From Limnephilus marmoratus (lineage: Eukaryota > Arthropoda > Insecta > Trichoptera > Limnephilidae): a stretch of 64,000 nucleotides of DNA. The notes beneath the pieces are model-generated. The model ran no database searches. It was not told the DNA's origin and saw only the letters and a program-made list of their open reading frames with translations. Where the stretch lies: assembly GCA_917880885.1 (NCBI GenBank), contig OU862927.1, positions 34,251,571-34,315,570 on the forward strand, given 5' to 3'. Positions 19,796 to 33,400 of the stretch are shown here, piece by piece (within the stretch, counting starts at the first letter, position 1; each line of letters opens with the position of its first letter). The position numbers and the translations under genes are program-made.

Positions 19796-21502
19796 ATGTC
19801 TGAGCTAACCAGCTACGATCCGAGCGTACTCGCGTTGAGAGAATTTAAGGCGGGCAAATACGAAGAGTGCCTGAAACATTTGAACGAATTGACCGTACAT
19901 TTGAAACAGAACAAACGGGTTTTGTTCAACAAGGCAGTCACGGAGTTTTACCTCAGTCAAATGAAGAATGTGGACGCTTTCCGTAAATACATAGTGCAGG
20001 TCACCGGGCAACAGTGGCCAGCGGCGAATGTCAACGAAATCAAATCACCGGCCGACGGGATCACGTTTTACAGTTACGCGGTGCTGCTCTACCATACCCG
20101 ACACTACGCTCAGGCCTTCACCATCCTCGAGAAGTTGTTTACATTCAAAGATCAGATAACGGACGGTAGCCTCGCCTGCGGGATCGTCCTACTGCTGATG
20201 GAGGTCTCCTTGTGTCGGCGCTTACCAGAAAAAGTCACCTTCTTCGGCGTTCAATCCATCAAATTATTTCACAAGTTTCCCGAGTACTCCGACTTATTCG
20301 AACAACTGAAACTTAGATCGAGCCTCATGAACCGAAAACAGCTATTGCCACCGAGTAATGTTCAGTCCATTGAATGGTTGTTTTTGCGAGCCCACCAGCA
20401 ATACATTAATGGAGATATTCAAGGAGGCGTAATGACTTTGAGTCAATCCCAACAAATACCCAATCCGCAGTTAAAGAATCCTGATGCAGATGACATCTTG
20501 GCCCCTATCAACAACAATCTCGGTGTCTTGTACTCGGCAATCAAGAAGAATAATTTCTCAATTAAATGTATGCAAGAAGCTTTGAAAGAGCACACCAAAA
20601 CGTTGGAAGGAGAGAAAGCCACAAAAATGACCACTACGAAAGATCGACCGCTGTACGCCTTCAATCTCGGAGTGGCACTTTTGAGAGCTAATCGCCCTGA
20701 AGATGCATTTGAATGTTTAGTCGAAGCGGCCAGACACTTTCCAAATAATCCACGAATCTGGTTACGACTTGCAGAGTGTTGCGTCATCTACTACACACGA
20801 GTAAACCGGCAAGAGATAGTAGTACGCAAAATCAGTTCAGGACCGCACGCCAAACTCGTACCGGGGCCAATAAACAAAGATAGATACGCAACTTCCAGTG
20901 AATCTTACGCCATTCCAACGCTGTCTCTTGAATTTGCCGCTCTTTGTTTAATGAACGCTGTAACTCTTCTTCCATTGCTGGATCCGCCACCTGAGTTTGA
21001 TCAATTCTTATTCCAAGTAGCTCCCAGTTCCCCCCTGAACTACAAACAATATTGCAACTTGAGAAACTCTGTCTTGTTATTATATAGTTTTGTGTGTTTG
21101 CGACTGAGTGACCCTACTTCAGCGTTATATCACTGCACAGCATTGCTAGTCCGGCCCGGTAGTCCTACGCAGCGAGCGTTGGCCCATCTATATGCGGCCG
21201 AAGCTTTAATAGGCCTGGACCGAATCTCCGAAGCTATCGATCATCTAAACCCTACAGTAATTCACGATATCGCCACGAAGATAAACTCGGGGGCGCAAGA
21301 CACGTTGGGCGTGGCTGTATGGTTGAACGGAGCGGTCTGTCACGCGGTGAGGGGAGATCTCATCACAGCGAGGAATATCCTCCTCCAGATAAACTCTCCG
21401 CGAGCCCTCCCTCTGCAGCTGTATCTAGAGATGTGCTCAGGGAATGTCGACAGCTGTCGAGCCCTGCTACGAAAGTTCACACAGGTCCCGTACACGGCGT
21501 GA
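19796..21502 (+). CDS. CNOT10: CCR4-NOT transcription complex subunit 10
   Basis: This 568-residue ORF is a TPR-repeat protein of the CNOT10 family, a partner of CNOT11 in the module that docks on the N-terminus of CNOT1 within the CCR4-NOT deadenylase; it acts in mRNA decay. Recognisable blocks are LALREFKAGKYEECLKHLN near the N-terminus (about 11-29), YAFNLGVALLRANRPEDAFE then WLRLAECC (about 286-330), a PSSPLNYKQYCNLRNSVLLL block (about 404-423), and LYAAEALIGLDRISEAIDHL (about 464-483). The start ATG is in-frame with the first TPR and stop codons precede it. Length is shorter than human CNOT10 (about 740 residues), mainly through missing low-complexity insertions. There is no intron, unlike the neighbouring prophenoloxidase. 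It could be an original intronless locus or an old retrocopy; the intact frame argues that it works. Confidence 0.93.
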   Translation: MSELTSYDPSVLALREFKAGKYEECLKHLNELTVHLKQNKRVLFNKAVTEFYLSQMKNVDAFRKYIVQVTGQQWPAANVNEIKSPADGITFYSYAVLLYHTRHYAQAFTILEKLFTFKDQITDGSLACGIVLLLMEVSLCRRLPEKVTFFGVQSIKLFHKFPEYSDLFEQLKLRSSLMNRKQLLPPSNVQSIEWLFLRAHQQYINGDIQGGVMTLSQSQQIPNPQLKNPDADDILAPINNNLGVLYSAIKKNNFSIKCMQEALKEHTKTLEGEKATKMTTTKDRPLYAFNLGVALLRANRPEDAFECLVEAARHFPNNPRIWLRLAECCVIYYTRVNRQEIVVRKISSGPHAKLVPGPINKDRYATSSESYAIPTLSLEFAALCLMNAVTLLPLLDPPPEFDQFLFQVAPSSPLNYKQYCNLRNSVLLLYSFVCLRLSDPTSALYHCTALLVRPGSPTQRALAHLYAAEALIGLDRISEAIDHLNPTVIHDIATKINSGAQDTLGVAVWLNGAVCHAVRGDLITARNILLQINSPRALPLQLYLEMCSGNVDSCRALLRKFTQVPYTA

Positions 21503-22774
21503 CGGCTATCTTGAAAGAGTCATAGATGAATATTGTTAGCTCCAAGTTTTTTTTATAAAACCGTCTGTACTATTTAAAGATTAAATCTAGATAATAATAA
21601 TAATTACTATGTATCTCGAAAATAATTGTCTTTTATTGAATTTTTATTGTCTTTTTGTGTACACTGTTAGCTTCACGACAGAGGTTGGTATTTCATTTTC
21701 ATAAAATATAGTCAGGGTTCTGTTGAATCCTCAATACAGTATTTTTTAATTAACTTCAAGCAGAAGGCCTATCTTCTTTGGTGATGCTGTGTGTCGAAAA
21801 GTGACCCTTTCTCAAGTTCGGTTTAGAACCAACGAGCAATAACACAGCCCGAGCATTCTGTTCTTGCTGCCCTGATGTAAACGTCTAGAGAACAATATCC
21901 ACAATACAAGTTTAGTGTTGCAAGATCAATCGAGCAAATACAGAACCGCCAGCGAATGCTCACAATGCTCAGTGTTTTTTTTTCGTTTCATTTTTATTGA
22001 TTCCAGTGTCTTTGAATGCAACAATAATATTTGTATAGTGTCATTTTTATGAAGAATCACTCCAAGGGTGCTGCATTTATTAGTAAATATTATGTAGATG
22101 GGGTAGGGGACAAAGTGAATTTTGATAAAATCACTCAACCAGCGAACTCGAAAGAAAGCTTCACGGTGCTTTTGGACCAAAAGAAATGAGTGTTCTTAGA
22201 ACATTCGCGGTAAAGTAGGCAGAAATGCAGCAACACTTCGTAGAACCCAAAAGACTGCTCGTTCGCTCAACAAAAAGTGTTTTTTTTTCATGAATTTTTA
22301 TATGTTAACAGTTTTTTTTTAATTTTTTAAACTACCATACTAGGCTAATGCCATAATTTGTGGTAGTCATACTTTTATACCAAAAGAATTTCGTTAGAGT
22401 GGACCATTTGCTCGTTTGGTCTAAACCCGGCTTCATATGGCAAAAGTCTATACTGTTGGGGTTAATATCTTCTTAAACTAATTAATATTGAGAAAACTGC
22501 TGAAGGATTCAGGCGGAATCAAATCAAAGTGAGGACTATCAAACACCTTCAGTTGAAATGGTCTGTATTATAAGTTCTTAGGGCCTCAATAGACAAGCAG
22601 CCAGTAGCTGACGACATCGCCAGCACTGTGCAGTTGCATCTGGGCAGTCTGCACTTTTGCACAACCAGCACAACACACAGGATGTTTTGAGCTGTTGAAT
22701 CGGTAGCTGCTGTTGCCTCGCTGGTGACATTCTGAAGTATTTGAAAAGCTTTTGTCGGTCTTGTCTTATGGCTC
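21503..22774. other. 3' flank of CNOT10, no further gene recognised
   Basis: An ATTAAA at 21580-21585 could serve as polyadenylation signal. No poly(A) tract follows within the next 100 bases. Two SINE S3-like tail words occur near 21765-21795 (aggcctatcttctttggtgatgc split by substitutions). The rest is AT-rich and unassigned. Confidence 0.4.
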
Positions 22775-23170
22775 GATGACACACGGCGAATTTACAGGCT
22801 ACTATCTACTAAGTTTAAAAGCGGGTAAATCGGCGAGTGAGATTGTCATGATGACACACAAAACTGTCCACTCGCTCAGAAGCGTAGGAAACTGAGGCCG
22901 CTGCTAGCGCCAGTAACAAGAATAACTGCGTGAACTAATTCTTCAGATGTTTAACAGTCGAAATCAGCTGTTTATCGGAAGCCACATTGGAAACATAAAT
23001 AAACCAATCACGAGCAAGCGTGTAGGCGAGTAAAGTTGACGACCTTTCAACTTTTTTTCGTAGATTGTCAACAATCTGCTAGTTAGCTAGTAACACGATG
23101 ACACTGGGCGAGTTTACTAACAGATAGTGAATTCCCCAGATAGTAGCTTGTAAACTCGCCGTGTGTCATC
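22775..23170. mobile_element. MITE with gatgacacacggcga ends
   Basis: Inverted ends of about 33 bp: GATGACACACGGCGAATTTA and the complement of the 23138-23170 sequence. Internal variants (gatgacacacaaaactg at about 22850; cgatgacactgggcgagttt at about 23096) repeat the terminal word, giving sub-terminal repeats. No ORF. The target duplication is not resolved. Confidence 0.7.
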
Positions 23171-24471
23171 AACGCTTTAGTAGTGGAAACGAAGTATGAA
23201 AATGTCCTTGTTTTTTTCATAATTTCAATGAACCCGGCAATTGCGGCGCTTCCTACACATGCTTTGCATTAGGAGAAGTGCTTTCTCTTCAAAATTCATG
23301 GTTAAACTGACTAGAACGACAAGAATAGCTGTAGGCTCGACAACACAGTACTGGCCACCTCAAGGCTAGTGAACAGTTATATTCTTTTGGGTTGCTGTTG
23401 TTGCGACAACAAACCAAAAGCATTTATGCTGCCCAAAATGAACTGCTACAGCTGCTCGTCTATTGTGGTACTCAACATATTTTCTAGTTTGTAGATTGAA
23501 TAAAATGCATTTTGGATTCAATATGTTTAATAAAAAAATAGATTTTGTAAAAAAGGTATAAAAGTAATTGTTATTTTAGTATTAACGCAAAACAAATGTA
23601 AGCTATCTCGTTAATTTAGCTAAAATTAAAGTCACTAAGTTTCAGATACAAAAATCTAACGTGAAAATAATTATTGTACAAAATTACATATTATTAAAAT
23701 CTATCTATACATCATAATTACAAAAGTACTATACAAATATACACATGATTCTGAGAAAAGTGCTTAAACTACAAAGTTATCTCTAAAAATAATAATAAGA
23801 AAAAAAAAGTATTTAATAATGATTCATACAAGCCATGTTCCTTAAAATAGAGAAATTTAAATGAAAAATTCTACAAAATGAAAGTGCAAATGATCTCATA
23901 TTCTTTGAAAAACTCTTTTACTGCATTATTTTTGTTTACTTTTTCATCAAGAAATAGTTCAGTCATTTAAATTACATCAAGTCATTCAATGACATATAAA
24001 ATCTGCTGTAGAATTACGTATATAGAAAATGATCATTTTTGACATATTGTTTGAGGAAACCCGAAGCTTTGAAACACTTTGCTTTATTAATCTTTTCAAT
24101 GCTTTATATATTACACCACGCAGCATGTTTTCACACAATGTATGTATGTATGCATTTTAGTGAACTTCATGGATCACATATTTTGCTAAATTGACATACG
24201 ATTGTAGCTGCTGATGGATCATATATTCGACTGCGCATTAGTTTTTTTAAATATTTATTATTTATTACTACACCCAGGGTGTAGTGATCATGGCAATGTT
24301 TCAGTTTAATAGTACAGATTGTTCTAAAACTGCAGATTAGGCACTGAAACGATTAGCATGAATTTAATCAAGAACGGAGAAAACTGCTATTAAGTGACTA
24401 TCAAATTCTAAGAGAAAGAATAAAGTTAACATGTTTAATGCAGTAAGCGAGTTATCCTGAGAATTATCAGA
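23171..24471. other. Intergenic DNA downstream of prophenoloxidase
   Basis: AT-rich, with no exon or element confidently seen. The minus-strand ATTAAA at 24439-24434, about 35 bases past the prophenoloxidase stop, is a candidate polyadenylation signal for that gene. Confidence 0.4.
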
Positions 24472-27400
24472 TTAGGCTCCGAGGCGGTTAACCCTTTGCT
24501 CGGTGCGGTCATTAAATGTGACGGTGCAGTCGATGACGCGCATGTTGGGCGTGAGGAACTGCTGGAGGGTGTCTACCCCGGTGCGTGGCATCCTGTCGAA
24601 GGGATAGCCCATGGAGCGGCGGTCGGGATACCTGCGGTCACGAATGCCGCAGTAGCTGCCGGCATCATTGCACTCTCCGACTGGTGCAGCCTCCGCGGGC
24701 TCAATCTGGAGAAGAAAGATGGTTAAATTAAAATTAAATGCGGGAATAAAAGACCAATCGTAGAGGCAGTAAGCTTCGTTTGCCTACTGCTAGGGAAAAG
24801 GCACTTTCTTATATGCTTATTCAAATCGTAAACAATTAAAATATTATGCATTTATTTCTGACGTTTTACTGGTTTTAAATGTATGTCAACATTGAATGTA
24901 AATTTCATAACAATTGAAGAATGCTGAAACAATGAAATCAATACCTAAAATTGACGTAAACAGGATGCAGAAACTTTTACCTCCCTTTAACCTATGGCTG
25001 ATTTCAAAATTGCTTGCCTAGTTCAGAAGCTCTTTGAATCTCCTCAATACACCATTGTACACATGGAGGGATCTCATTGCTACATTCTCGGTTACCGAGA
25101 CAATTTTGCAACCTTCATTAACCTTTGAAATGCCGAGTTCCCGCAACTTAACACCTCTGTAGTGGGCCGCGAAAATCCGACAAACGGAAAGTATTGTTTC
25201 AGATTACTATTTGGATATGCCGGCGCTCAATGAATACAAGTTTTTTGTAACTGGTGGGTACTTTGGCACTTGAGAGTTAATCAGAAGGAACTGAATATTC
25301 AGCATCATCACCGCACTAAATCCCGGGATGGGATTTGGCCTCCTCCCCTGGCCCCTATCCCTCCTCCTCGATCCTTCCCGTCCTACTCCAACCCTCTTCC
25401 ACTCAATCTATCAAAATCCACCTCCCGCCCATGTGGTCATCATTTATAGTTTCATTAATAATCGATAGAAACAAATAAAACTCACCCTATCTCCGTTGTA
25501 ATCGGAAATCATCACGAACAGCTCGGCAGCCAGACCCTGTTGCGTTCCCTTGGGGATCAGCATATGATCCGGCCATCCGCAGCCGCAGAAGTTGAACTGT
25601 CTCTCGGCATCGGACCCTTCAGCCGGGCGGTTGTTGTCAAGGTTGCGGAAGGTGCGTTCGAAGGGGATGGTGACTGAAGACTCGCTGGCGGCCCGGGTGA
25701 TGTTGTTAGCACCGGGAGTCACTGGAAATATAATCATATTAATATTGTGAAATATCTCAATGTTATAAGACTTATTTTGTCTCATAGTCGATATACAAAA
25801 GCCCGAATGATTCCGAGAATGCAAGCGCTAGACCATGGGTCAGCAGACTTCAAGTGAGAGGAGCCAATTTGTCACAGAAACGGGATAACAGATGTATTAG
25901 AGAGAGCCATAAAATGTGGGGGGGGGGGGCTAGAGAATTTCTGAGAAAAAAACAAAGATTTCAACACAGTTTTTTTTCACGGGGGTGGGGATACCACAGC
26001 CGCGAGTACTTTTATTTTGTGATGGATAAATGGGGGTCAGTTTGGTATATTTTATATCTCAAATTCAAATAAAACAATTGAGCAAGTCCATTTTTATCTA
26101 ATGACAATGATAATTTTCCCGATACGATATCGGGAAAAAAATAAGGGGCATTATTCCATATAAAAGTACTAATACGTTATGCGTTGTAAAATGTCTGGAC
26201 GAAGCTAATGTCTAATTGATGAATTGAAATGTGATAATAATACTTACATTGGACGGTGAACTTGTCTAATTCAATCATTAAATGCCTTTGGTCACGGAAC
26301 AGCATGGGAAGGCCCCTCTCGTCAAACTTGGGAGCCATAAAGATGCGACAGGTTCCCATCACCTGGTTGCCGGTTGCGTTGTTCACTTGGATGCTGTAAA
26401 CAAACAAATATACTGTCAATAATGTTAAACTTCACTAAGATGGGCCGGACATGAGCACCGAATGCCAAACACGCGAGTACTGAAGAAGGTTCTAACAGGA
26501 CACCCGGGAGGTAAACGAAAGGCGCGCAGACCTAGGCTGAGATGGGAAGATGATGTCAGGAAGGATCCAAGAGGACCACTCCATGTCGCAGATTGGAAGA
26601 CGACGGCCAAGGCCAAGGCTCGAAACGGGCTGTAGCGCCATTGAAGAAGAAGAAAGTTAAATTTCTTTACTTATTGAACATAATGTGCTTCAATATATTG
26701 GTTTTTATTTGATCCAAAGACATATTAAAATAGTCAACTCAGTACAGTAGAACTCATTATCATGAACTAGGAATCTATTTATGGTAAAGAATATTTAATT
26801 TCTATTATATAAAGATTTTTATTTTCAGTGTACCCTGTAATGACTGGTTACATTAATTGACTAGTTAAACTTTTGAATCTGAAATAATAACACATGTAAA
26901 AATGTTGAACTTAATAATGTTTACAAATTTAACCACAGAGGAGTCAAAGCTCAATAAATAAAAGTTGTGTTTTTTAAAGTGAATTCTTTAGCACCGTTGT
27001 GTTTTGAAACTAGATAAAACGAAAAAGTGACACCAAAACGAGATAAACACATATATCTATAGGATTTAGCTTGCGAGAGAATGAGATAGAATAATCGGTG
27101 CGGTGCTTTGTAGCCTCCCCACTTTTTTCCCCACTCCCCACTGTAATTTTCTGAAGTTTTCACTTCTACCACGTATGAACTGCACACTTGCAATTTTATG
27201 GTTTTCTTAACTTAAGCTTTGCTTATTTGGGACAAGCGGAGTCATTAAGTGCACGTTAAGAGGAATCGACTAAATATACATATTATATTGAAAATATTTT
27301 TAAATATACCATGATATTACATAAGATGCTGTCAATGTGTATCTGCTGACAAATTATGAAAGCAGTTTAGCAGGTTTAAATGACAATAAAAAGAAAAAAA

Positions 27401-30400
27401 AAGGTTCTAATATATTATTCAATATTATGTTACATTCAACATTATAAAATAAGAAGAAAACATATAATTACAGAGGTGTACGAGTTAACAATTAACAAGA
27501 GACTCATGCCGTCTATAGAGAGAGTAAGATGAAAATACACAATCAAAGATATAAATAGTAGCAGGGGATCGATGGCATGAACATACTTGTAATTGAAGGG
27601 CACGTGTTGCAAATGCGTGAAGCGTGCAAACACGGCTCCACGAGGAGTGAAGTCCATTCCTCGGGACAAGTCGATGTCACTCGACTGCCAGAAGGTCTGC
27701 AATTGGTTGTCAGCTCCGCCCTGAACATTAACTGCTACGCCTGTCACCGTCACTCCATTGTAGTTCAACTGCGGAGGATAAATAATGGTTATACTCTAGT
27801 CAGATATTTGTAATCAAACAATTGTGGGACATATCAATAACGAGGGAAAAAGTAATACAATGAAAGAGAAAAGTTAAACAAATATGAAAAAGTAATTCTC
27901 AAAGGATAACGATATGCTGAAGAACTGAAACAAAAAAACGCCAGAAGCACTAAAAGACATCACTTTGAGATTTCTACAGCATGTCTATATATATTGTAAC
28001 GGCATTGCTGTCAGGCTTAATCTGCAGATTGTCTTTTTAAAGAATAAATGAAGATGTGTGGTTATAAAAGAAATCTGATTGACTTACTCGGGCCACTTCA
28101 TATCGAGGCAGCCTGCCCTTGTGCAGCTGGAACAGGTCATCGATGTACGCATGCCAGCGGTAGAAGATGGGGTCCCTCATGGCCGTGGCGGCATCTCCCA
28201 TCACGCTGAAGGTTTCCTGCAAATTAACATTTAATTACAATCACAAAATGGAGACTGTTTTATTGTGACTTTACATTTTCCAAAGATTAATAGATTGGTA
28301 ATGATCAGTTTTAACAACGATTCTAATACTGTCAATTCAATTATCAGTAAATTATTCAATGACTATCAGTTTGGCCACTATTGCAACGGAATACTGAGCT
28401 GAAATAGCTAATTCTAGAAGTATGTAAAGACTCATGACTCTAGTTTGTCTAGACATACAAACTAATCATAAGTTTTCATAAGTCATAAGTCACCAGTTTC
28501 TTTGAAACAGGTATGAAGTTAATTTGTATCCATTTATCCGTTACCTGTTTAGGTTCTTATTGTTTAGGCTAGGTCTAGTTTTAGTGTAAATCTCTTGTGG
28601 TTAAAATAAAGTGATCTTTCCAATGACGGATTTATACTTTTCATAAGTATAGGCCGCCTCTTCCTCCTTCTTAGAAGTTGCCACCTATCATAATCACTCA
28701 CTTGTAGGCTGCCGCTCTAGGCCGCGGCCTGTACGGCCTATTGATAAATCCAGGACTGGCTCTTTCTGATTCTGCATTAGTAACTAATCTTCCAACAACT
28801 GTTGTTATAAGATAATCAAATTACAAAGGGTAAATATTTAAAATCATTAACCTTTTCCCCGGATTCCTGAGGTTTATAATTACCTAATTAGAAACACGTT
28901 TATCGGTAATTCGATAGTGAAATTTAATTCATGCCCCAAAGCAAGCATTATGTGGTGCAGTCGGTCTGGTATCACGAGAATATCTAAACCTAGTTGGGAT
29001 ATAACTTTAAAAGTGCAGGCAGATTCTTACGAGATGTTTGTGATCGGGGTCATGCGCAAGCGCAATGAACACGTGCCCCATGTTGTGCATGTCTCCGTAG
29101 AACGCCCTGTCGGGGCTCAGGGTGGAAGACTCCATCATGTTACCGAGGACGTCGATTCCATCTTGTTCAGTCAGCTCTACGCGACCTTGACGTTGCTGAA
29201 ATTATAGAAGTAGGTAAGACCGATGCCTTAAGTGATGATTTTCGCAAATGGTTTTAGTTGTAAGCTTGCGATATGCATGTAATACAGGAGAACATACGTA
29301 GATGTGTAACACAAGAGAAGATATGTACATATGTAATACAAGAGAAGATATGTACATGTGTAATACAGAGCCCTTGAGGTGATTTTTCACAAAAACGGCG
29401 CTCTACAAATTATCCAATTATTATTATTATTAAGAGAAGATATGTACATAAGTAATACAAGAGTAGAGATGTATGTAACAAGAGAATTTATGTATGTAAC
29501 ACATGAATAACTCACATTCCTGGCGAACCCTTGTTCAATGGCCCCACGGAATCTGTCCCTCCACTGGTCCAGATCGGCGACGTCAGCCTGAATCTGATCC
29601 ACCGATCTGCGAAGATCGCTGATCTTTGTGTTGGCAAACCTGAAATGAAATATTGAGTATCAATGCTTTGTCTTAATGTGTGATTAAAGGTAGTACACCA
29701 CGACAATTACAGGGATTATTTATTTAAATCTAAGGAAATAACATAAATATTCTCTTCCATCAATTTCTTGACCACCATAAATTTACCTTCTTACAGAGAA
29801 GGTGTTTATATATTTACAATAGTAGTACGAGTATATAATCTAACATTAGTACTTTCCCTAGAATAGTTGAGAGAAATGATTTTTATGTTTGTGCCGATTT
29901 GCAATAGCGGCGCACAAGAGTTAAGGAATGCATATTTTAAATATTTTATTCTTTATTCCAAAATGTGAGGAGGTCAGTGCAAAAGGTGCTATTTTAGTTA
30001 TATTTGTTTACATTAAATCCACACAGGAGGTTTTGAGGAAAATAATTTCCCTCAGGGCCTATGTCATCTGAGATGCTGTGTGGAGGGTCTTTTTGAGGAG
30101 AGGAAAGAATGAAGATTGGTCTTGAAGATACCCATGTTATAGGCCGGCAAATCGTTCCACAGCCGAGCGGTTGAACTCAAGATCGAGTCGAAGAAGGCAC
30201 CCATTCTCATGTGATAAATGTCAACCGTGTACATGTTGGGCGTGCATTTGGCATGTTTCCCGACTATGCACCAGTGCCGAAGGGATTAATGACTCTAATT
30301 CCTCGGAGAATCTTCCATTGAAATACCGGTAGAACAAGGAAAGCATGCCCACCCGACTGGTTTCTGCACAGAGTCAATGGTTTTTTCAGGTATTTTAGAG

Positions 30401-33400
30401 CTACAGACCAGAGCCGACTGCCAAATTCAAGCGTGATTAAACAAATAAGGGATGCAATGCCGCACATCCAAAAAAGTATATAAGTGTATGCAAAGAACAG
30501 AGAAAATGCATAAAAATAATAATAATACTCGGTTTTAATTCTTCAAATTGAAAAGAAGCAATAACTTATTTTTTATTTACAAGACAAAAAGTTTATATAA
30601 AAACTTTTTTTGTCTATTATTTAGTATTTGTGTTAATTATTTAAATCATTTATCTCGCTCCATCCTAGCCCTCCCTTTCTCTCTTTTGTAATACGTAATA
30701 CTGCCAACACACACCTTTATGTTAAATGTTTTCTAAAAGAAGAAACATGTGATCATATTAATCAGAATCAATGTAATAATTTAATTTACCTAGGCGGCCA
30801 TGTCCTGCTAGCCACTAGGGAGTCCATCTTGGGGAAGTATCCCTCCACGATAGGTTCACGCACGTTGTTGAAGCGCCGGACACGCGGCAGGTTGTTGCAG
30901 AAGCGCTCAAAGTTATACCTGGAAATAACAAAGGCAAAAATAAAACAAATATCACAACTGTATCTTTACACCTATGAAATTTTGGATGCATGTATGATTC
31001 ACCCAAACATTGGAAAAAAGGAAAACTTAATTAACATTTGATTCGGCGCCTTACTGCCAGAGTTCAGTGCTGTCACCACTGGTGGTAAAATGGAGGACCA
31101 CATTAACTTTACTCCAATCCAAACCATCCATTACCCCGTGAAATAAACATACACATGGTGTCCGGAAACAATTTTTGTTTTTGATTTTTTGAATTTACAA
31201 TCGTCACATAAAATGGCACCTACAGGCGTATGTGTAATATATAATAACTAGAAGTTAAAAACCCGCTCTGGAGGTTTTGTTGCAGGCCCTGCAGGAGGCT
31301 TTTGGTTCGGCTTCGCCCAGTTTGAGTATTGGTGACTATTTTATAAATACGATAGGAACTGGTTCTAAAAATAGCAGGTTCCTCAGATCTACTGGGATCC
31401 AGTGACAGCTAATCACCGGGAAAAAGTAACCGTGACAGGCAATAACGTCATATATGTAATATATAGACGCGTGGTATACAACTGCCAGTTAAAATAATAA
31501 TCATACTATGTCAATCTCTCCATATCCGGAGAGATTCACGAAATTACAAATCTAATATTACTTACATCTTTTGGCATTGCTTTAATTTGGTTCTGTTACA
31601 AAAGTAGATTTGTATACCAACTCCACGTACGAAAAGGGTTTTGTGTAAGGCGCAACGTCACAGTTGTATTCTTAGCTGGATTCATAATTATATTATAACC
31701 TGCCAGTTCAACCGTACAGTCGCTAGGCTATTAATACTGTTTGATTTCATCGATTTTAATTTTGAGTTAATTAAACTACATTTTGTAGAAATTTGATAAA
31801 AAATAAATACTCAGTTTAAATATCAACTTCTACTTTTTGGTTTAAACGACAATCAATCGAAAAAAATGCATTGAGGCGGTAAACAAATTAATCAAAATGA
31901 CTGTCCATATTCCATGTTGACAGGAAGACTGCCTGTTCGGCCCATTGAATATAGGTAATAATAAATTACCTGGCAATAATCTGCTGGTGCATGTAGTAGA
32001 ACAGTTCTCCGCGCCTGTCCTTATTGACCAGGGCGGGATCGGTGGCCTCGAAGGGATAGACGAGATGCCAGTGCCAGTGGTGAAGGTTGATGCCCATATC
32101 CTCGCGGAAGTAGGCCACGCGGTGCTCCTCGTCCAGATCTGAAGCGGTGTAGTCCTTAGGGATGATGACGGGCATCTGCGGAGAAAGGTTTCAATGAGCA
32201 TAATCTATTAAAGACAGACGCTTCAGATCAAATGGGGTTGGATTGTTTCAAACAAAACTACACCACTTTTGAAGGGTCTCTATTTATTTTGGCCAATTCC
32301 ACCAAGTGTTGCGGTCTTGTCAAACAAAAGTGATGGAGTTTGAATGTAAATTCAAAAGTGGTTTGTAATTTTTCCCAATCAAAATGTTGGTTCTAATTTG
32401 ACCTTCTTCCTGTGAAAAGGAGTGAAAAACCCTCATTTATCTATAGTTCTAATGTTCCACCTTGAAGGGAAGACGGTTCAGATACCTGGACAATATCCAC
32501 TATGTCGGGGAACCAGATGACAATATGCAATAATGTCTAATTTGTACATTAATGTCAACAACTCTCTTTGAAAATATGAAACAGACAAGACACAATAGAA
32601 ACAGAGAGAAAAAAAAAGGTAATGGTCGCAACTGGGATTCGAACCCGAGTCATCTAGTCTTAACATAACTGCCACTCTACCAATTGATCATTTGCCACCT
32701 CATCATATTCCGTCTTCCTGTCTGTTTACTGTCTGCTTCCTATTTTATGTATTCATAAATGATTAAATATTACAACTGGGTTTAAAAAATGAGGTTTTCA
32801 ATAAGTTATCCCTAATAAAAATTGAATGTCCAATAACATCCCTGGTAAGACTTTATTAACCTTCCTGCACTGGAGGAGGGTAATACACATCCCCCAAATG
32901 AGAGTTTTGTGCGAAATCTAACTTATTTTTACTTTAGGTAGTCCTAGAAAAACTATGCAGTAATCGATCTGCATTTAAAAAAATTATCCCATTCTATTTT
33001 TCAAAATATTAAGTGCTTAATATCTATCAAGTTTCAAAGAAAATATTCTCCCAAGGGAAAAATGGGGCATTTTACGCAAACATAAGTATGTATTTGCTTC
33101 TTCAATATTCGCAAATTCACTTTGTGGTGTATTTTAATTAAATGAAAACAAATCACTTTGTAAATGTCGCAGGCGAATCATAAAATCAGGCAGATCTTGA
33201 TGCGCCTCGCTACACATGATGTGGCAGATCATGTCTGCCGCCATTTCACAATTGGCATATCATGATGTGGCGAGGCGCCACTTATTTAATTAAAATTACC
33301 AACATGTTTATCAATGATTAAATTAGTGGTGTATATGTTACCGTAAAAGCCAATACTACGGTAAATCTTAAGATTTTTTAGTAAATCCTAAGATTTACCC

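Noticed and set aside
31842..32201. 119-codon minus-strand ORF distinct from PPO
   Set aside because: It is an out-of-frame shadow of PPO exon 5 (32175-31970).
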